A program made the position numbers and the translations under genes. Shown piece by piece: positions 1-7,903 of a DNA stretch of 14,741 bases. Within the stretch, counting starts at the first letter, position 1; each line of letters starts with the position of its first letter. A model generated the notes under the pieces. That model saw only the letters and a program-made list of their open reading frames with translations. It was not told the origin of the DNA and searched no databases. Source of the stretch: CAJKWP01 sp050943075 (GTDB lineage: Bacteria > Bacillota > Clostridia > Christensenellales > UBA1242); contig JBMNOM010000022.1 of the NCBI GenBank assembly GCA_050943075.1, positions 1-14,741 of the forward strand, written 5' to 3'.

Positions 1-239
1 TTTTCTGTTAAAACCGCAATGCTTTCAATGTCAAAGTTTTGGCTGGCAAGAAGGATGATTGGCTTGTCCTCTGGGCGCTGTTTTGCCTCAAAAATCTTCT
101 TAACAGCGTCATCGCTAAATGGGTTTGTGGCCAAGCCATAAATGGTGTCTGTTTTAAAACAAACAACTTCGCCTTTTGCAATTTGTTCTCCCATTAAAGA
201 AATGTTTTCTTGGGTTGGTTTTAAAATTTTTGGTTTCAT
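1..239 (-). CDS. tsaC/sua5: Sua5/YciO/YrdC-type L-threonylcarbamoyladenylate synthase, N-terminal part (cut by window edge)
   Basis: The reverse strand opens at an ATG at 239 and stays open to the window edge, giving 79 residues. KTDTIYGLATNP (residues 29-40) and KQRPEDKPIILL (53-64) are hallmark motifs of the Sua5/YrdC fold, which binds ATP, threonine and bicarbonate. The family makes threonylcarbamoyl-AMP, the first step of t6A37 modification of ANN-decoding tRNAs, in the cytoplasm. The start lies 29 bases after the stop of the E2-like gene on the same strand, so the two are probably co-transcribed. The upstream sequence is A-rich with only a weak purine ribosome site (AAAGAG). The C-terminal part is outside the window, so short TsaC cannot be told from longer Sua5 with its extra domain. 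The family call is firm; the symbol is tentative. Confidence 0.9.
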   Translation of the reverse strand, partial: MKPKILKPTQENISLMGEQIAKGEVVCFKTDTIYGLATNPFSDDAVKKIFEAKQRPEDKPIILLASQNFDIESIAVLTE

Positions 240-268
240 TTTTTCTCTTTTTATTTGCTTTTTAAATT

Positions 269-1129
269 TTACAGTTCTGGGTCCAAAAGAACAGTTTCAA
301 GCCTTTGTTCCAAAAGTTGAGGGTTTGAAATATTTTTAACTCCAAGTTTAACAGAGCGTGCGTAATAAAATCCGTCGCAAATGCGTTCGTCCACTGTTAG
401 CCCAAGTTTCATAACTTTTCCTGGCACAACTTGGCCGTCCATGTTAACAATTGGTTCAAGCTTTTCTTTACCCATGCCAACAAAAATGCCTGTTGTTCCA
501 AAGTTGTAAAGGTGATGATAAACATAATCCATTCCAAGTGATTTCATGTTTGTCACAAAACAGCTTGTGTGGAATGGGCTGGCTTCAATAACAGCTTTTG
601 GCAAAATTCCCAATTTGTCCATAAGTTTTAAAAACCCAACAGCAGGGGAAAGAACAACATGAGGAAGTTTTAACAATTTTGCTGCAAGTTTGTCTGTTTT
701 TGTTTCTTCTTTTTGCACGCTTGCTTCTGCAATTGCTTTATCCATCATTTCTTTCACATCGTAAATGCTTTCGTGCCCAGTAAACGCTAGTTTAATTGTT
801 GTTTCTGCGCCCTCATCTTCAAGAGTTTTCTTAATTGCAAAAGACATGTAAATTTTTGGTCTTGCGTAAACTCTGCCACTCATAATAAAGCGGTTAAGTT
901 TTGGGCGCAAGGCAATCATTCTCACAAGCCCTGCAATCACGCAGTGCATATAGGTGAATTTGTTTCCTTTTTCAAATTGTTCTTTAATGAACGCGTCAAT
1001 GTTTTCACAGTTAACATCTTTAACCATTTCAACTTGTGCGTCGTTTCTTGTTGTCATAATGTAGCTTGTAAGCCTAATAATAGGGTCAATTTTTTTAAGT
1101 TTTTTGCCGTCACTTCTAAATCCAAACAT
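269..1129 (-). CDS. Stand-alone 2-oxoacid dehydrogenase E2-like acyltransferase-fold protein
   Basis: This 286-residue protein matches the C-terminal catalytic (chloramphenicol-acetyltransferase-like) domain of dehydrogenase-complex E2 subunits. It has RPKLNRF (residues 75-81), a VYARPKIYMSFAIKK strand (87-101), FVTNMKSLGMDYVYHHLYNFGTT-type core (191-213) and DERICDG (247-253) near the C-terminus. Canonical E2 proteins have an HRxxDG catalytic motif with an active histidine. Here Glu248 occupies the His position. No lipoyl or peripheral-subunit-binding domain precedes the fold, and no E1 or E3 gene is adjacent. A true E2 role is therefore unlikely; a cytoplasmic acyltransferase or a non-enzymatic role is possible. 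The start at 1129 follows AAGGAAATTAATT. A promoter lies at 1200-1229, and the Sua5-like gene follows 29 bases downstream. The family is confident; the reaction is unknown. Confidence 0.8.
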   Translation of the reverse strand: MFGFRSDGKKLKKIDPIIRLTSYIMTTRNDAQVEMVKDVNCENIDAFIKEQFEKGNKFTYMHCVIAGLVRMIALRPKLNRFIMSGRVYARPKIYMSFAIKKTLEDEGAETTIKLAFTGHESIYDVKEMMDKAIAEASVQKEETKTDKLAAKLLKLPHVVLSPAVGFLKLMDKLGILPKAVIEASPFHTSCFVTNMKSLGMDYVYHHLYNFGTTGIFVGMGKEKLEPIVNMDGQVVPGKVMKLGLTVDERICDGFYYARSVKLGVKNISNPQLLEQRLETVLLDPEL

Positions 1130-1199
1130 AAATTAATTTCCTTCTTTTTGTTTTTCTTTTGTATATTTTCAATAAAATTAATCATCAAAAACTAAAATC

Positions 1200-1229
1200 A
1201 TTATAAGCAAGTTTATAAACGCAAGTCAA
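1200..1229 (-). promoter_or_regulatory. Promoter of the E2-like/Sua5 operon
   Basis: Read on the minus strand, TTGACT (1229-1224) is followed after 18 bases by a perfect TATAAT (1205-1200). Transcription would begin near 1193, giving a leader of about 65 bases before the E2-like start. Confidence 0.65.
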
Positions 1230-1303
1230 GTTAAGCAAAAAAATATTTTTTTTTGGTAAAATGCTTTTTTAACTGCATTTTGTTCTGCTTTTTTAAAATT
1301 AGT

Positions 1304-1325
1304 GATAATATTATTATGTTATAAT
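1304..1325 (+). promoter_or_regulatory. Candidate -10 region of gpmI
   Basis: TATAAT at 1320-1325 and a second -10-like GATAAT at 1304-1309 precede gpmI. Neither has a good -35 at 16-18 bases; the closest is TTGTTC at 1280-1285, 18 bases before GATAAT. Which one is used cannot be decided here. Confidence 0.35.
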
Positions 1326-1342
1326 AAAATCGAGGTGGAAAT

Positions 1343-2845
1343 ATGGTGACACTTGTTATTATGGATGGGCTTGGTTGGACAGAAAAACAACACGGGAATG
1401 CTGTGTTTGCTTCTGGCACGCCATACTTAAAAAAATTGAAAGAAATGTTTCCCCACACACTTTTAAAAACTCATGGCGAAAGCGTTGGGCTTGAAGAAGG
1501 GCAAATGGGCGGAAGTGAAGTTGGGCATTTAAACATTGGTGCAGGAAGAGTTGTTTATCAAGATTTATCAAAAATTAACAATATGATTAAAGCAAACACT
1601 TTAAAAGACGCACAAGAAGTTGTTAATGCTTTTAACCACGCCAAAAAATTTGGCTCCACATTGCACTTTATGGGCCTTTTATCAGATGGTGGCATACATT
1701 CAAAAATTTCTCATTTGGAATATTTGGTGCAAGCAGCAATTGATGCTGGCATTAAAAAAATTGTTGTTCACGCTTTCACAGATGGTAGAGATACATTAAA
1801 AGACAGTGGGCTTAAATTTGCACTTGACTTCCAAAAGAAGTTTGAAGGTAAAACGCGCATTGCCTCACTTTGTGGCAGAATTTATGCAATGGACCGCGAA
1901 AAGCGTTATGACAGGCTTCAAAAAGCGTATGATATGCTTGTTATGGGTAGAGCGGAAAACTACACCGATAATTTAAAAGATGCTTTCACACAAAGTTATG
2001 AAAAAGGCATTTATGATGAGTTTATCGAGCCAGTTATAATTGGCAAGCCAGAAAAAATTATGTCAAACGACGCTTGCATTTTCTTCAACTATCGTTCAGA
2101 CAGAGCAAGAGAACTTTCTCAAAGCATTGCCGAACAAGACATTAAGGAAATGAGCCTTGTTAATTTGAAAAATGTTTATTTTGTTGGCATGACAGAATAT
2201 AATGCAGACTTTAAAAATGTTAAAGCAATTATAGGGCCAGAAAAAGTGACAGAAAACTTGGCAAAAATTCTTTCAGAAAATGGCAAAAAACAATATCACA
2301 TTTCAGAAACCACAAAATACGCTCACGTGACATTCTTTTTAAATGGCGGAATTGAAACTCCATATAAAGGGGAAGACAGAAAATTAATTGAAAGTTATGA
2401 CGTGAAAGACTTCAGCGAAACCCCACAAATGCGCGCTTTTGAAATCACAGAAGATGTCATTTCCAAAATTGCGGAAAATAAATACGACTTCATCATTGTC
2501 AACCTTTCAAATGCCGACATGGTTGGGCACACTGGCAATTTTGACGCCACTGTGGAGTCTGTTGACATTGTGGACAGATGTGCTTATTTAATTGCTCTTG
2601 CCACACTTTCAGCTGGCGGACAATGTTTAGTGACAGCAGACCACGGCAACGCAGACTTTATGCTTGACGATGACAATAATGTTATCACAAGCCACTCTAT
2701 TAATCTTGTGCCATTTATTTTGGCTGGAATGGACTTTGAAAATGTTAGCCTTAAAGAAGGTAAGTCATTAACAAGCATTGCCCCAACAATTTTAAAACTT
2801 TTAAACATTGAAATTCCAGCCTTTATGGATGAACCTTTGTTTTAA
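1343..2845 (+). CDS. gpmI: 2,3-bisphosphoglycerate-independent phosphoglycerate mutase
   Basis: This 500-residue protein interconverts 3- and 2-phosphoglycerate in glycolysis, using two Mn/Zn ions and a phosphoserine intermediate. The alkaline-phosphatase-superfamily marks are all visible: IMDGLGW (residues 6-12, metal-binding Asp8), GGSEVGHLNIGAGR (56-69, nucleophile Ser58), FTDGRDT, NADMVGHTGNFDA and ADHGNADFM towards the C-terminus. The length fits the family's usual ~505-515. The start is set by GAGGTGG (1332-1338) five bases upstream; the N-terminus is slightly shorter than usual because the short lead-in before the first strand is missing. It is a single-gene unit, ending in a strong terminator shared with the convergent lipoprotein gene. 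No key residue appears to be missing. Confidence 0.96.
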   Translation: MVTLVIMDGLGWTEKQHGNAVFASGTPYLKKLKEMFPHTLLKTHGESVGLEEGQMGGSEVGHLNIGAGRVVYQDLSKINNMIKANTLKDAQEVVNAFNHAKKFGSTLHFMGLLSDGGIHSKISHLEYLVQAAIDAGIKKIVVHAFTDGRDTLKDSGLKFALDFQKKFEGKTRIASLCGRIYAMDREKRYDRLQKAYDMLVMGRAENYTDNLKDAFTQSYEKGIYDEFIEPVIIGKPEKIMSNDACIFFNYRSDRARELSQSIAEQDIKEMSLVNLKNVYFVGMTEYNADFKNVKAIIGPEKVTENLAKILSENGKKQYHISETTKYAHVTFFLNGGIETPYKGEDRKLIESYDVKDFSETPQMRAFEITEDVISKIAENKYDFIIVNLSNADMVGHTGNFDATVESVDIVDRCAYLIALATLSAGGQCLVTADHGNADFMLDDDNNVITSHSINLVPFILAGMDFENVSLKEGKSLTSIAPTILKLLNIEIPAFMDEPLF

Positions 2846-2875
2846 TTTTAGGCGGCGGAAAAACAAAAAAACAAG

Positions 2876-2907
2876 AAAAAAAGAAAGCAAATTTGCTTTC
2901 TTTTTTT
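2876..2907. terminator. Bidirectional terminator between gpmI and the lipoprotein gene
   Basis: A perfect 32-base palindrome: two 16-base arms with GAAAGC...GCTTTC at the core, flanked by seven A and seven T. It works on both strands and lies between two convergent genes, 31 bases after gpmI and 34 bases after the lipoprotein stop. Confidence 0.9.
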
Positions 2908-2941
2908 ATAATTTGTTTAAAGTGATGTTAATATCAATTTG

Positions 2942-3916
2942 TTATTCCACCAAGCCAGATTCAACATAAAAGGCCATATATCTAAACTCATTGTTAAAAG
3001 CGCTTTGTTCAAGTGATTCTGGGAAAAAGAAATATTCTGACACATAATATGGCGGCTGGTTGATGTCATCTTGCATTAGCGTCAGTGTCATTTCAAACAC
3101 GTGGTCTGCGTTTAAAATGTCTTGTTTGGTTAAGGTTTGTTTTGGTGAGTTGAAATATGTGTAGTAAATTTTTGTTAAGTTGTAAGACTCTGCCATTTCA
3201 GATGCTTGTTCAATTGTGATTCTGAAAAGATGAGTGTAAATATCAAATTTAACAACACTTAAGATATTGCTCAAATTTTTTGCTTCGCTTTCAAACCAAA
3301 CAGAATTAACATCATAAGTTGCTGTAAAATTAAAACCAACTGCTTCTGTTAGGGCGTAAAGAGTCCACTCGTCACGCATAAACACATTGCGGGAAATTTC
3401 AAACACAAGGTTTTTTGTCACTTTTAATGTGCCAACATATTCAGTTTTGCTAATTTTGTTCCAAGTTATTGCAGCTGGGGAATATTTTGTATAAGTTGGG
3501 TCTGCTTGAAGCCTTTCAGCTTTTTCTTCATTGCTTAAATTTAAGTTTTGCAATTCCAAAACTTTTTCCATAATGGTTGATGTCACTTCTTCTTTTGTTT
3601 GTTGAGAAGCCTCAAACCAATCTTTTGAGTTTGCAACAACTCCTGCATTCAAATCTTCAAAAACAATGTGAAAGTTTTCTGGCGCTTGAACGCGAATTTT
3701 AATTGATGTGTTGTTTTCATATTTATGAATATTATTTGTGTAGTCCACAATATTAGCCATGCCATCCTCACGAAAAATTTCATAAGTGCCAGTTTGATAA
3801 TATTGTCCATCTGTTGACATTTTAACTGTATGTTCTGTTTTTGCTGGTTTTCCGCAAGCGGTTAAAACAAGCACAGAAAGTAAGGCAAAGCAAAGCAAGG
3901 TTAAAAATTTTTTCAT
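2942..3916 (-). CDS. Putative lipoprotein of unknown function
   Basis: This 324-residue protein has a classic lipoprotein signal: MKKF, a hydrophobic stretch at residues 5-18, then the lipobox LTAC with Cys21. It should be lipidated and anchored to the outer face of the membrane. The start is taken at 3916. An in-frame ATG at 3922 overlaps the Shine-Dalgarno site (AAGGAGAT, 3928-3921) and cannot be used, while 3916 has ideal spacing. The mature part has no motif I recognise. It is rich in aromatic residues and Asn/Thr, with alternating beta-like segments (for example KTEYVGTLKVTKNLVFEIS, about residues 156-174) and an acidic region near residues 105-145. It has no transporter gene beside it, so a solute-binding role is not supported. 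It is probably monocistronic, with terminators on both sides. Confidence 0.85.
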   Translation of the reverse strand: MKKFLTLLCFALLSVLVLTACGKPAKTEHTVKMSTDGQYYQTGTYEIFREDGMANIVDYTNNIHKYENNTSIKIRVQAPENFHIVFEDLNAGVVANSKDWFEASQQTKEEVTSTIMEKVLELQNLNLSNEEKAERLQADPTYTKYSPAAITWNKISKTEYVGTLKVTKNLVFEISRNVFMRDEWTLYALTEAVGFNFTATYDVNSVWFESEAKNLSNILSVVKFDIYTHLFRITIEQASEMAESYNLTKIYYTYFNSPKQTLTKQDILNADHVFEMTLTLMQDDINQPPYYVSEYFFFPESLEQSAFNNEFRYMAFYVESGLVE

Positions 3917-4082
3917 AATCATCTCCTTGTTCTTTTTGTTTCTAACTTTAGTTTACATTAATTTTAGTGAAATGTTAAACGTATTTCGCATTTTTAATTA
4001 AAACTTTATATGTTTAAATATGTATTTTTATAACACATTATACTTATAAAACACGCAAATTGTTTTTTGGTAAAATTCAATT

Positions 4083-4113
4083 AAAAAAGAGTGAAAATTT
4101 CTCACTCTTTTTT
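4083..4113 (-). terminator. Terminator of the ABC-F gene
   Basis: A 12-base-pair stem (4083-4094 with 4102-4113) closes a 7-base loop. The core is GAGTGA/TCACTC. The flanking A-run reads as T6 on the minus strand, 24 bases after the ABC-F stop. The T-run at 4108-4113 would also allow function on the plus strand. Confidence 0.85.
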
Positions 4114-4136
4114 AAGTTTTGCATTTTAATTTGAAT

Positions 4137-5714
4137 TTACATATATTGTTTGCTGTATTCTTCAAATGTCATTGACTTATCAACAATTTCTGTTGGGCTC
4201 TTAATGTCAATAATTCTGTTTGCAACAGTTTCAACAAGCTCTTGGTCGTGAGATGTGAACAACATACATCCTCTAAATGCTTGCATTCCTTTGTTCAAGG
4301 CTGTGATGCTTTCAAGGTCCAAGTGGTTTGTTGGTTCATCAAAAATCAACACATTTCCCGCTTCAAGCATCATTTTTGCAAACATACATCTAACTTTTTC
4401 TCCACCAGAAAGCACTTTAACTTGTTTGTTTGCCTCTTCGCCGGAGAAAAGCATTCTGCCAAGCCATGAACGAATGTAAATTTCTGTTTGGTCTTTTGAA
4501 AATTGTTTAAGCCAGTCTGTAATTGGCATGCTGTTTCCTTCAAAATATGATGAGTTGTCTTGTGGCAAATATGAAAATTTTGCAGTTTTGCCCCAGTGAA
4601 TCACACCGCCGTCTGCTTGTTCAAGCCCAGCAAGAACATTGAAAAGTTTTGTTGTAATTCTGCTGTTTTGTGAAAGAAGCGCAATTTTGTCGCCATGGTT
4701 AACACTGAAAGACAAGTTTTCAAAAAAACCTTTAACAGTTAAGTTTTTAACAATTAAAATTTCTTTTCCAAGTTCTTGTTCAAATTTAAAGTCAATGAAA
4801 GGATATTTTCTGTTTGATGGTTTAAAGTCTTCAATTGTGAGGCGTTCAAGTTCTTTTTTCCTTGAAGTTGCTTGGCGTGATTTTGAAGCATTTGCACTGA
4901 AACGAGCAATAAAGTCTTTAAGTTCTTTTGCACGCAATTCAGCTTTTTTGTTTTGTTCTTTTTGTTGGCGCAAAATTAATTGGCTGGTTTCATACCAAAA
5001 ATCGTAATTGCCAAGCATAATGCTAATTTGGCCATAGTCGATGTCACAAATGTGTGTGCACACCTTGTTCAAGAAGTGGCGGTTGTGGCTGACAATGATA
5101 ACAGTGTTTTCAAAGTTAAGCAAAAACTCTTCAAGCCAAACTGCTGTTTTAAAGTCCAGGTTATTTGTTGGTTCGTCCAAAATCAAAATGTCTGGGTTGC
5201 CAAAAAGTGCTTGAGCAAGCAAAATTTTCACTTTTTGTTTTGGGTCAACATCTGCCATTAAATTATAGAAAATGTCTTCACTAATACCAATTTGCAAAAG
5301 CATATTTTTTGCTTCCGCTTCTGCTTCCCAGCCGCCAAGTTCAGCAAATTCAGATTCCAATTCTCCCGCTCTAATTCCGTCTTCGTCGTTAAAATCTGGT
5401 TTTGCGTAAAGTTCGTCTTTTTCTTTTGAAATTTCATAAAGCCTTTTGTGGCCCATTAAAACTGTTTCCAAAACAGTGTAGTCATCATAAGCGTTTTGGT
5501 TTTGCGCTAAAACGCTCATTCTTTTGCCTTTTTCAACAATAACTTCACCTTTGTTTGGCTCAAGTTCTCCTGTTAAAATTTTCAAAAAAGTTGACTTACC
5601 AGCACCATTTGCGCCAATAATTCCATAGCAGTTGCCGCCTGTGAATTTTAAGTCAACATCTTTAAAAAGCACGCGTGAGCCAAATTGTAAAGTCACATTA
5701 TTTGCTTGAATCAT
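4137..5714 (-). CDS. ABC-F family ATPase (YkpA/YbiT-like), ribosome-associated
   Basis: This 525-residue protein has two fused ABC domains and no membrane segments, the layout of ABC-F translation factors that bind the ribosomal E site. NBD1 has Walker A GANGAGKST (residues 34-42), Walker B ILILDEPTNNLD (176-187) and switch histidine VSH (208-210). NBD2 has signature LSGGEKVR (435-442), Walker B VLIFDEPTNHLD (455-466) and TSHD (487-490). A basic helical linker spans about 245-300. The WGKTAKFSYLPQDNSSYF region (374-391) resembles YkpA-type members. The NBD1 signature is degenerate (DVDPKQKVKILLAQAL) and the NBD2 Walker A has lost its GK (LLSQNSRITTKLF, 346-358). One of the two ATP sites therefore looks non-catalytic. 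The start has AGGAG six bases upstream. The specific factor (housekeeping or antibiotic resistance) is not certain, but similarity favours the housekeeping YkpA type. Confidence 0.92.
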   Translation of the reverse strand: MIQANNVTLQFGSRVLFKDVDLKFTGGNCYGIIGANGAGKSTFLKILTGELEPNKGEVIVEKGKRMSVLAQNQNAYDDYTVLETVLMGHKRLYEISKEKDELYAKPDFNDEDGIRAGELESEFAELGGWEAEAEAKNMLLQIGISEDIFYNLMADVDPKQKVKILLAQALFGNPDILILDEPTNNLDFKTAVWLEEFLLNFENTVIIVSHNRHFLNKVCTHICDIDYGQISIMLGNYDFWYETSQLILRQQKEQNKKAELRAKELKDFIARFSANASKSRQATSRKKELERLTIEDFKPSNRKYPFIDFKFEQELGKEILIVKNLTVKGFFENLSFSVNHGDKIALLSQNSRITTKLFNVLAGLEQADGGVIHWGKTAKFSYLPQDNSSYFEGNSMPITDWLKQFSKDQTEIYIRSWLGRMLFSGEEANKQVKVLSGGEKVRCMFAKMMLEAGNVLIFDEPTNHLDLESITALNKGMQAFRGCMLFTSHDQELVETVANRIIDIKSPTEIVDKSMTFEEYSKQYM

Positions 5715-5767
5715 TATTTTCTCCTAATTTTTTGCTTTTAATAGCATTTTTATCATAAATTCAAGCT

Positions 5768-5796
5768 AGTATAACACAAATTTTGCCTTGTGGCAA
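5768..5796 (-). promoter_or_regulatory. Promoter of the ABC-F gene
   Basis: On the minus strand, TTGCCA (5796-5791) and TATACT (5773-5768) are exactly 17 bases apart. The -35 region sits in small overlapping inverted repeats (TTGCC/GGCAA at 5784-5796 and CCTTG/CAAGG around 5786-5803). These could be an operator, but this is unproven. Confidence 0.65.
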
Positions 5797-5857
5797 TGCA
5801 AGGTGTTCAGATTTGAAAAAAATGTGCTTAAAAAATATTTCGCTTGCTTTTAAACAC

Positions 5858-5886
5858 TTGCTTTGTAAGTGAGTTTGTTATATAAT
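5858..5886 (+). promoter_or_regulatory. Promoter of alaS
   Basis: TTGCTT (5858-5863), a 17-base spacer and TATAAT (5881-5886). Transcription would begin near 5893, leaving a leader of about 30 bases. That is far too short for a T-box riboswitch, the common control of aminoacyl-tRNA synthetase genes in Bacillota. Confidence 0.65.
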
Positions 5887-5922
5887 TTTTAGGAAAATCT
5901 TTTAACTTAATAAGGAATATAT

Positions 5923-7704
5923 ATGAAAAAACTAACAGCAAAATCGCTTAGAGAATTATACTTAAACTTTTTTAAATCAAAATCACACGCAATTATACCA
6001 TCCAGTTCGCTCATTCCAGAAAATGACCCAACTGTTTTGTTCACCACAGCGGGAATGCAACCACTTGTGCCATATTTGCTTGGCGAAGCACACCCAGCAG
6101 GAAAAAGAGTTGCCGATGTTCAAAAATGCATTAGAACAGGCGACATTGAAAGCGTTGGCGATGCAACACACTGCACATTTTTTGAAATGCTTGGAAACTG
6201 GTCGTTTGGAGATTATTTTAAAAAGGAATCAATTTCTTTCAGCTGGGAATTTTTAACAAGCAAAGACTATCTTGGCCTTGAAAAAGACAGGCTTTATTTC
6301 ACAGTTTTTGCAGGTGACGAAGACGCCCCATGTGATGAAGAAAGTGCAGATGTTTGGAAAAGCCTTGGCGTTGACCCAAGCCACATTTTCTATCTTAACA
6401 AAGAACACAACTGGTGGGGTCCAGTTGGTGCAAGCGGCCCATGCGGACCAGACACAGAAATTTTTTACGACACAAAACCAGGAACAGACCTTGAAATTCA
6501 CCCAGAAGCTGGCAATGGCCGTTTGGTGGAAATTTGGAACAACGTATTCATGCAATATTACAAACAAGAAGACGGAACATTTGAGCCATTAAAACAAAAA
6601 AATGTTGACACAGGAATGGGGCTTGAAAGAGTTTTAATGTCATTGCAAAATTTGGAATCTGTTTACGACACAGGTATTTTTGATGAAACAATTGTATTGC
6701 TTGAGGAATTAAGCGGCAAAAAATATAACACAGAACTTAAAAGAAGTTTTAGAATTATTTGCGACCACATTAGAACAGCAACATTTATGCTTGGCGATGA
6801 AAGAGGTGTGACACCATCAAACACAGACCAAGGCTATATTTTGAGAAGAATTATTAGAAGAATGATTCGTCACATTAAAAAACTTGGCATTGAAAACAAC
6901 ATTTTGCCACAATTAAGCAAAACAATTATTGATTATTATGCAGACTTCTACACCGAACTTAAAGACAAAGAAAACTTTATTTACGAACAACTTGAAAAAG
7001 AAGAAATTTTGTTTAACAAAACATTAAACCAAGGCATTAAAGAATTTGAAAAATTAGTTTCAAAACTTGAAGGCGATGTAATTAATGGCGCAGATGCTTT
7101 CCGTTTGTTTGACACATTTGGTTTTCCAATTGAATTCACAGAAGAACTTGCAACAGAACACAACTTAACAGTTGACAAAGCAGGTTATGAAGAAAAGTAT
7201 AGAGAACACCAAGAAAAATCAAGAAAAGGTGCAGAGCAAAAATTTAAAGGTGGACTTATTGACCACAGTGAAGAAACAACACGTTTGCACACAGCAACAC
7301 ACATCTTGCAAGCCGCTTTAAGAGAAAAATTTGGCCCAAGCATTATGCAAAAAGGCTCAAACATCACACCTGAAAGATTGCGTTTTGATTTTTCATTTGA
7401 CAGAAAATTAACTCCAGAAGAAATTCAAGAAATTGAAGACAGAGTTAATGAAGTTATTGCAAAAAGCATGAAAGTTGAAATGAAAGAAATGACTTACGAT
7501 CAAGCACAACAAGCTGGGGCACTTGGGCTTTTCAAAGATAAATATGACCTTGAAAATGTTAAAGTTTACTTTGTTGGCGACTATTCAATTGAATGCTGCG
7601 GTGGCCCACACGTGACAAACACAAACCAACTTGGCAAATTTACGATTTTGAAAGAAGAAGCTTCAAGCGCAGGCGTGAGAAGAATTAAAGCAAGATTGGA
7701 ATAA
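5923..7704 (+). CDS. alaS: Alanyl-tRNA synthetase, short form lacking the C-Ala domain
   Basis: This class II synthetase charges tRNA-Ala in the cytoplasm. The N-terminal part is canonical: FTTAGMQPLVPYLLG (residues 40-54), RTGDIESVGDATHCTFFEMLGNWSFGDYF across the class II core, and RRIIRRMIRHIKKLG in the tRNA-recognition domain. The editing (SAD) domain follows, with HTATH (His456, His460) and CCGGPH (Cys559, His563) supplying the four metal ligands. The protein then stops at residue 593. Usual bacterial AlaRS has about 870 residues with a C-terminal DHHA1/C-Ala coiled-coil part for dimerisation and elbow binding, absent here. Domain boundaries are clean and a terminator follows at once, so this looks like a natural short form, not a broken gene. 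AAGGA lies six bases before the ATG. Confidence 0.95.
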   Translation: MKKLTAKSLRELYLNFFKSKSHAIIPSSSLIPENDPTVLFTTAGMQPLVPYLLGEAHPAGKRVADVQKCIRTGDIESVGDATHCTFFEMLGNWSFGDYFKKESISFSWEFLTSKDYLGLEKDRLYFTVFAGDEDAPCDEESADVWKSLGVDPSHIFYLNKEHNWWGPVGASGPCGPDTEIFYDTKPGTDLEIHPEAGNGRLVEIWNNVFMQYYKQEDGTFEPLKQKNVDTGMGLERVLMSLQNLESVYDTGIFDETIVLLEELSGKKYNTELKRSFRIICDHIRTATFMLGDERGVTPSNTDQGYILRRIIRRMIRHIKKLGIENNILPQLSKTIIDYYADFYTELKDKENFIYEQLEKEEILFNKTLNQGIKEFEKLVSKLEGDVINGADAFRLFDTFGFPIEFTEELATEHNLTVDKAGYEEKYREHQEKSRKGAEQKFKGGLIDHSEETTRLHTATHILQAALREKFGPSIMQKGSNITPERLRFDFSFDRKLTPEEIQEIEDRVNEVIAKSMKVEMKEMTYDQAQQAGALGLFKDKYDLENVKVYFVGDYSIECCGGPHVTNTNQLGKFTILKEEASSAGVRRIKARLE

Positions 7705-7719
7705 TTAAACTTTTAATTT

Positions 7720-7757
7720 AAAAAGAACTAAATCTTAATGATATAGTTCTTTTTTTA
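7720..7757 (+). terminator. Terminator of alaS
   Basis: An 11-bp stem (AAAAAGAACTA at 7720-7730 with TAGTTCTTTTT at 7744-7754) closes a 13-base loop and is followed by more T. It begins 16 bases after the alaS stop. Confidence 0.88.
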
Positions 7758-7855
7758 TTGAAAAACAAATTTTTTTTGTGGTGTAAACACATTTTTTTCG
7801 CATAAGAATGATTAATTTTAATAAAAATATAATTGCCCTTTTAATGTGGTTGATA

Positions 7856-7884
7856 TTGACATATTATGGAATTCATAATAAAAT
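7856..7884 (+). promoter_or_regulatory. Promoter of the GNAT-like gene
   Basis: A consensus TTGACA (7856-7861), 17-base spacer and TAAAAT (7879-7884). The predicted start near 7891 lies only about 13 bases before the ATG at 7904, just ahead of the Shine-Dalgarno site. Confidence 0.7.
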
Positions 7885-7903
7885 AATTAAAAAAGAGGGA
7901 AAT

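Noticed and set aside
142..339. A 65-residue plus-strand frame at the left end
   Set aside because: It is antisense to the Sua5 start and the E2-like 3' end, with no ribosome site or plausible protein pattern.
3917..3922. ATG at 3922 as start of the lipoprotein
   Set aside because: It overlaps the Shine-Dalgarno sequence, leaving no spacing; the second ATG at 3916 is correctly spaced.
5887..5922. T-box riboswitch before alaS
   Set aside because: The leader is only about 30 bases, with no T-box stem or antiterminator.
7808..7903. A 32-residue N-terminal extension of the GNAT-like protein
   Set aside because: It overlaps a consensus promoter and lacks a ribosome site; the ATG at 7904 has one.
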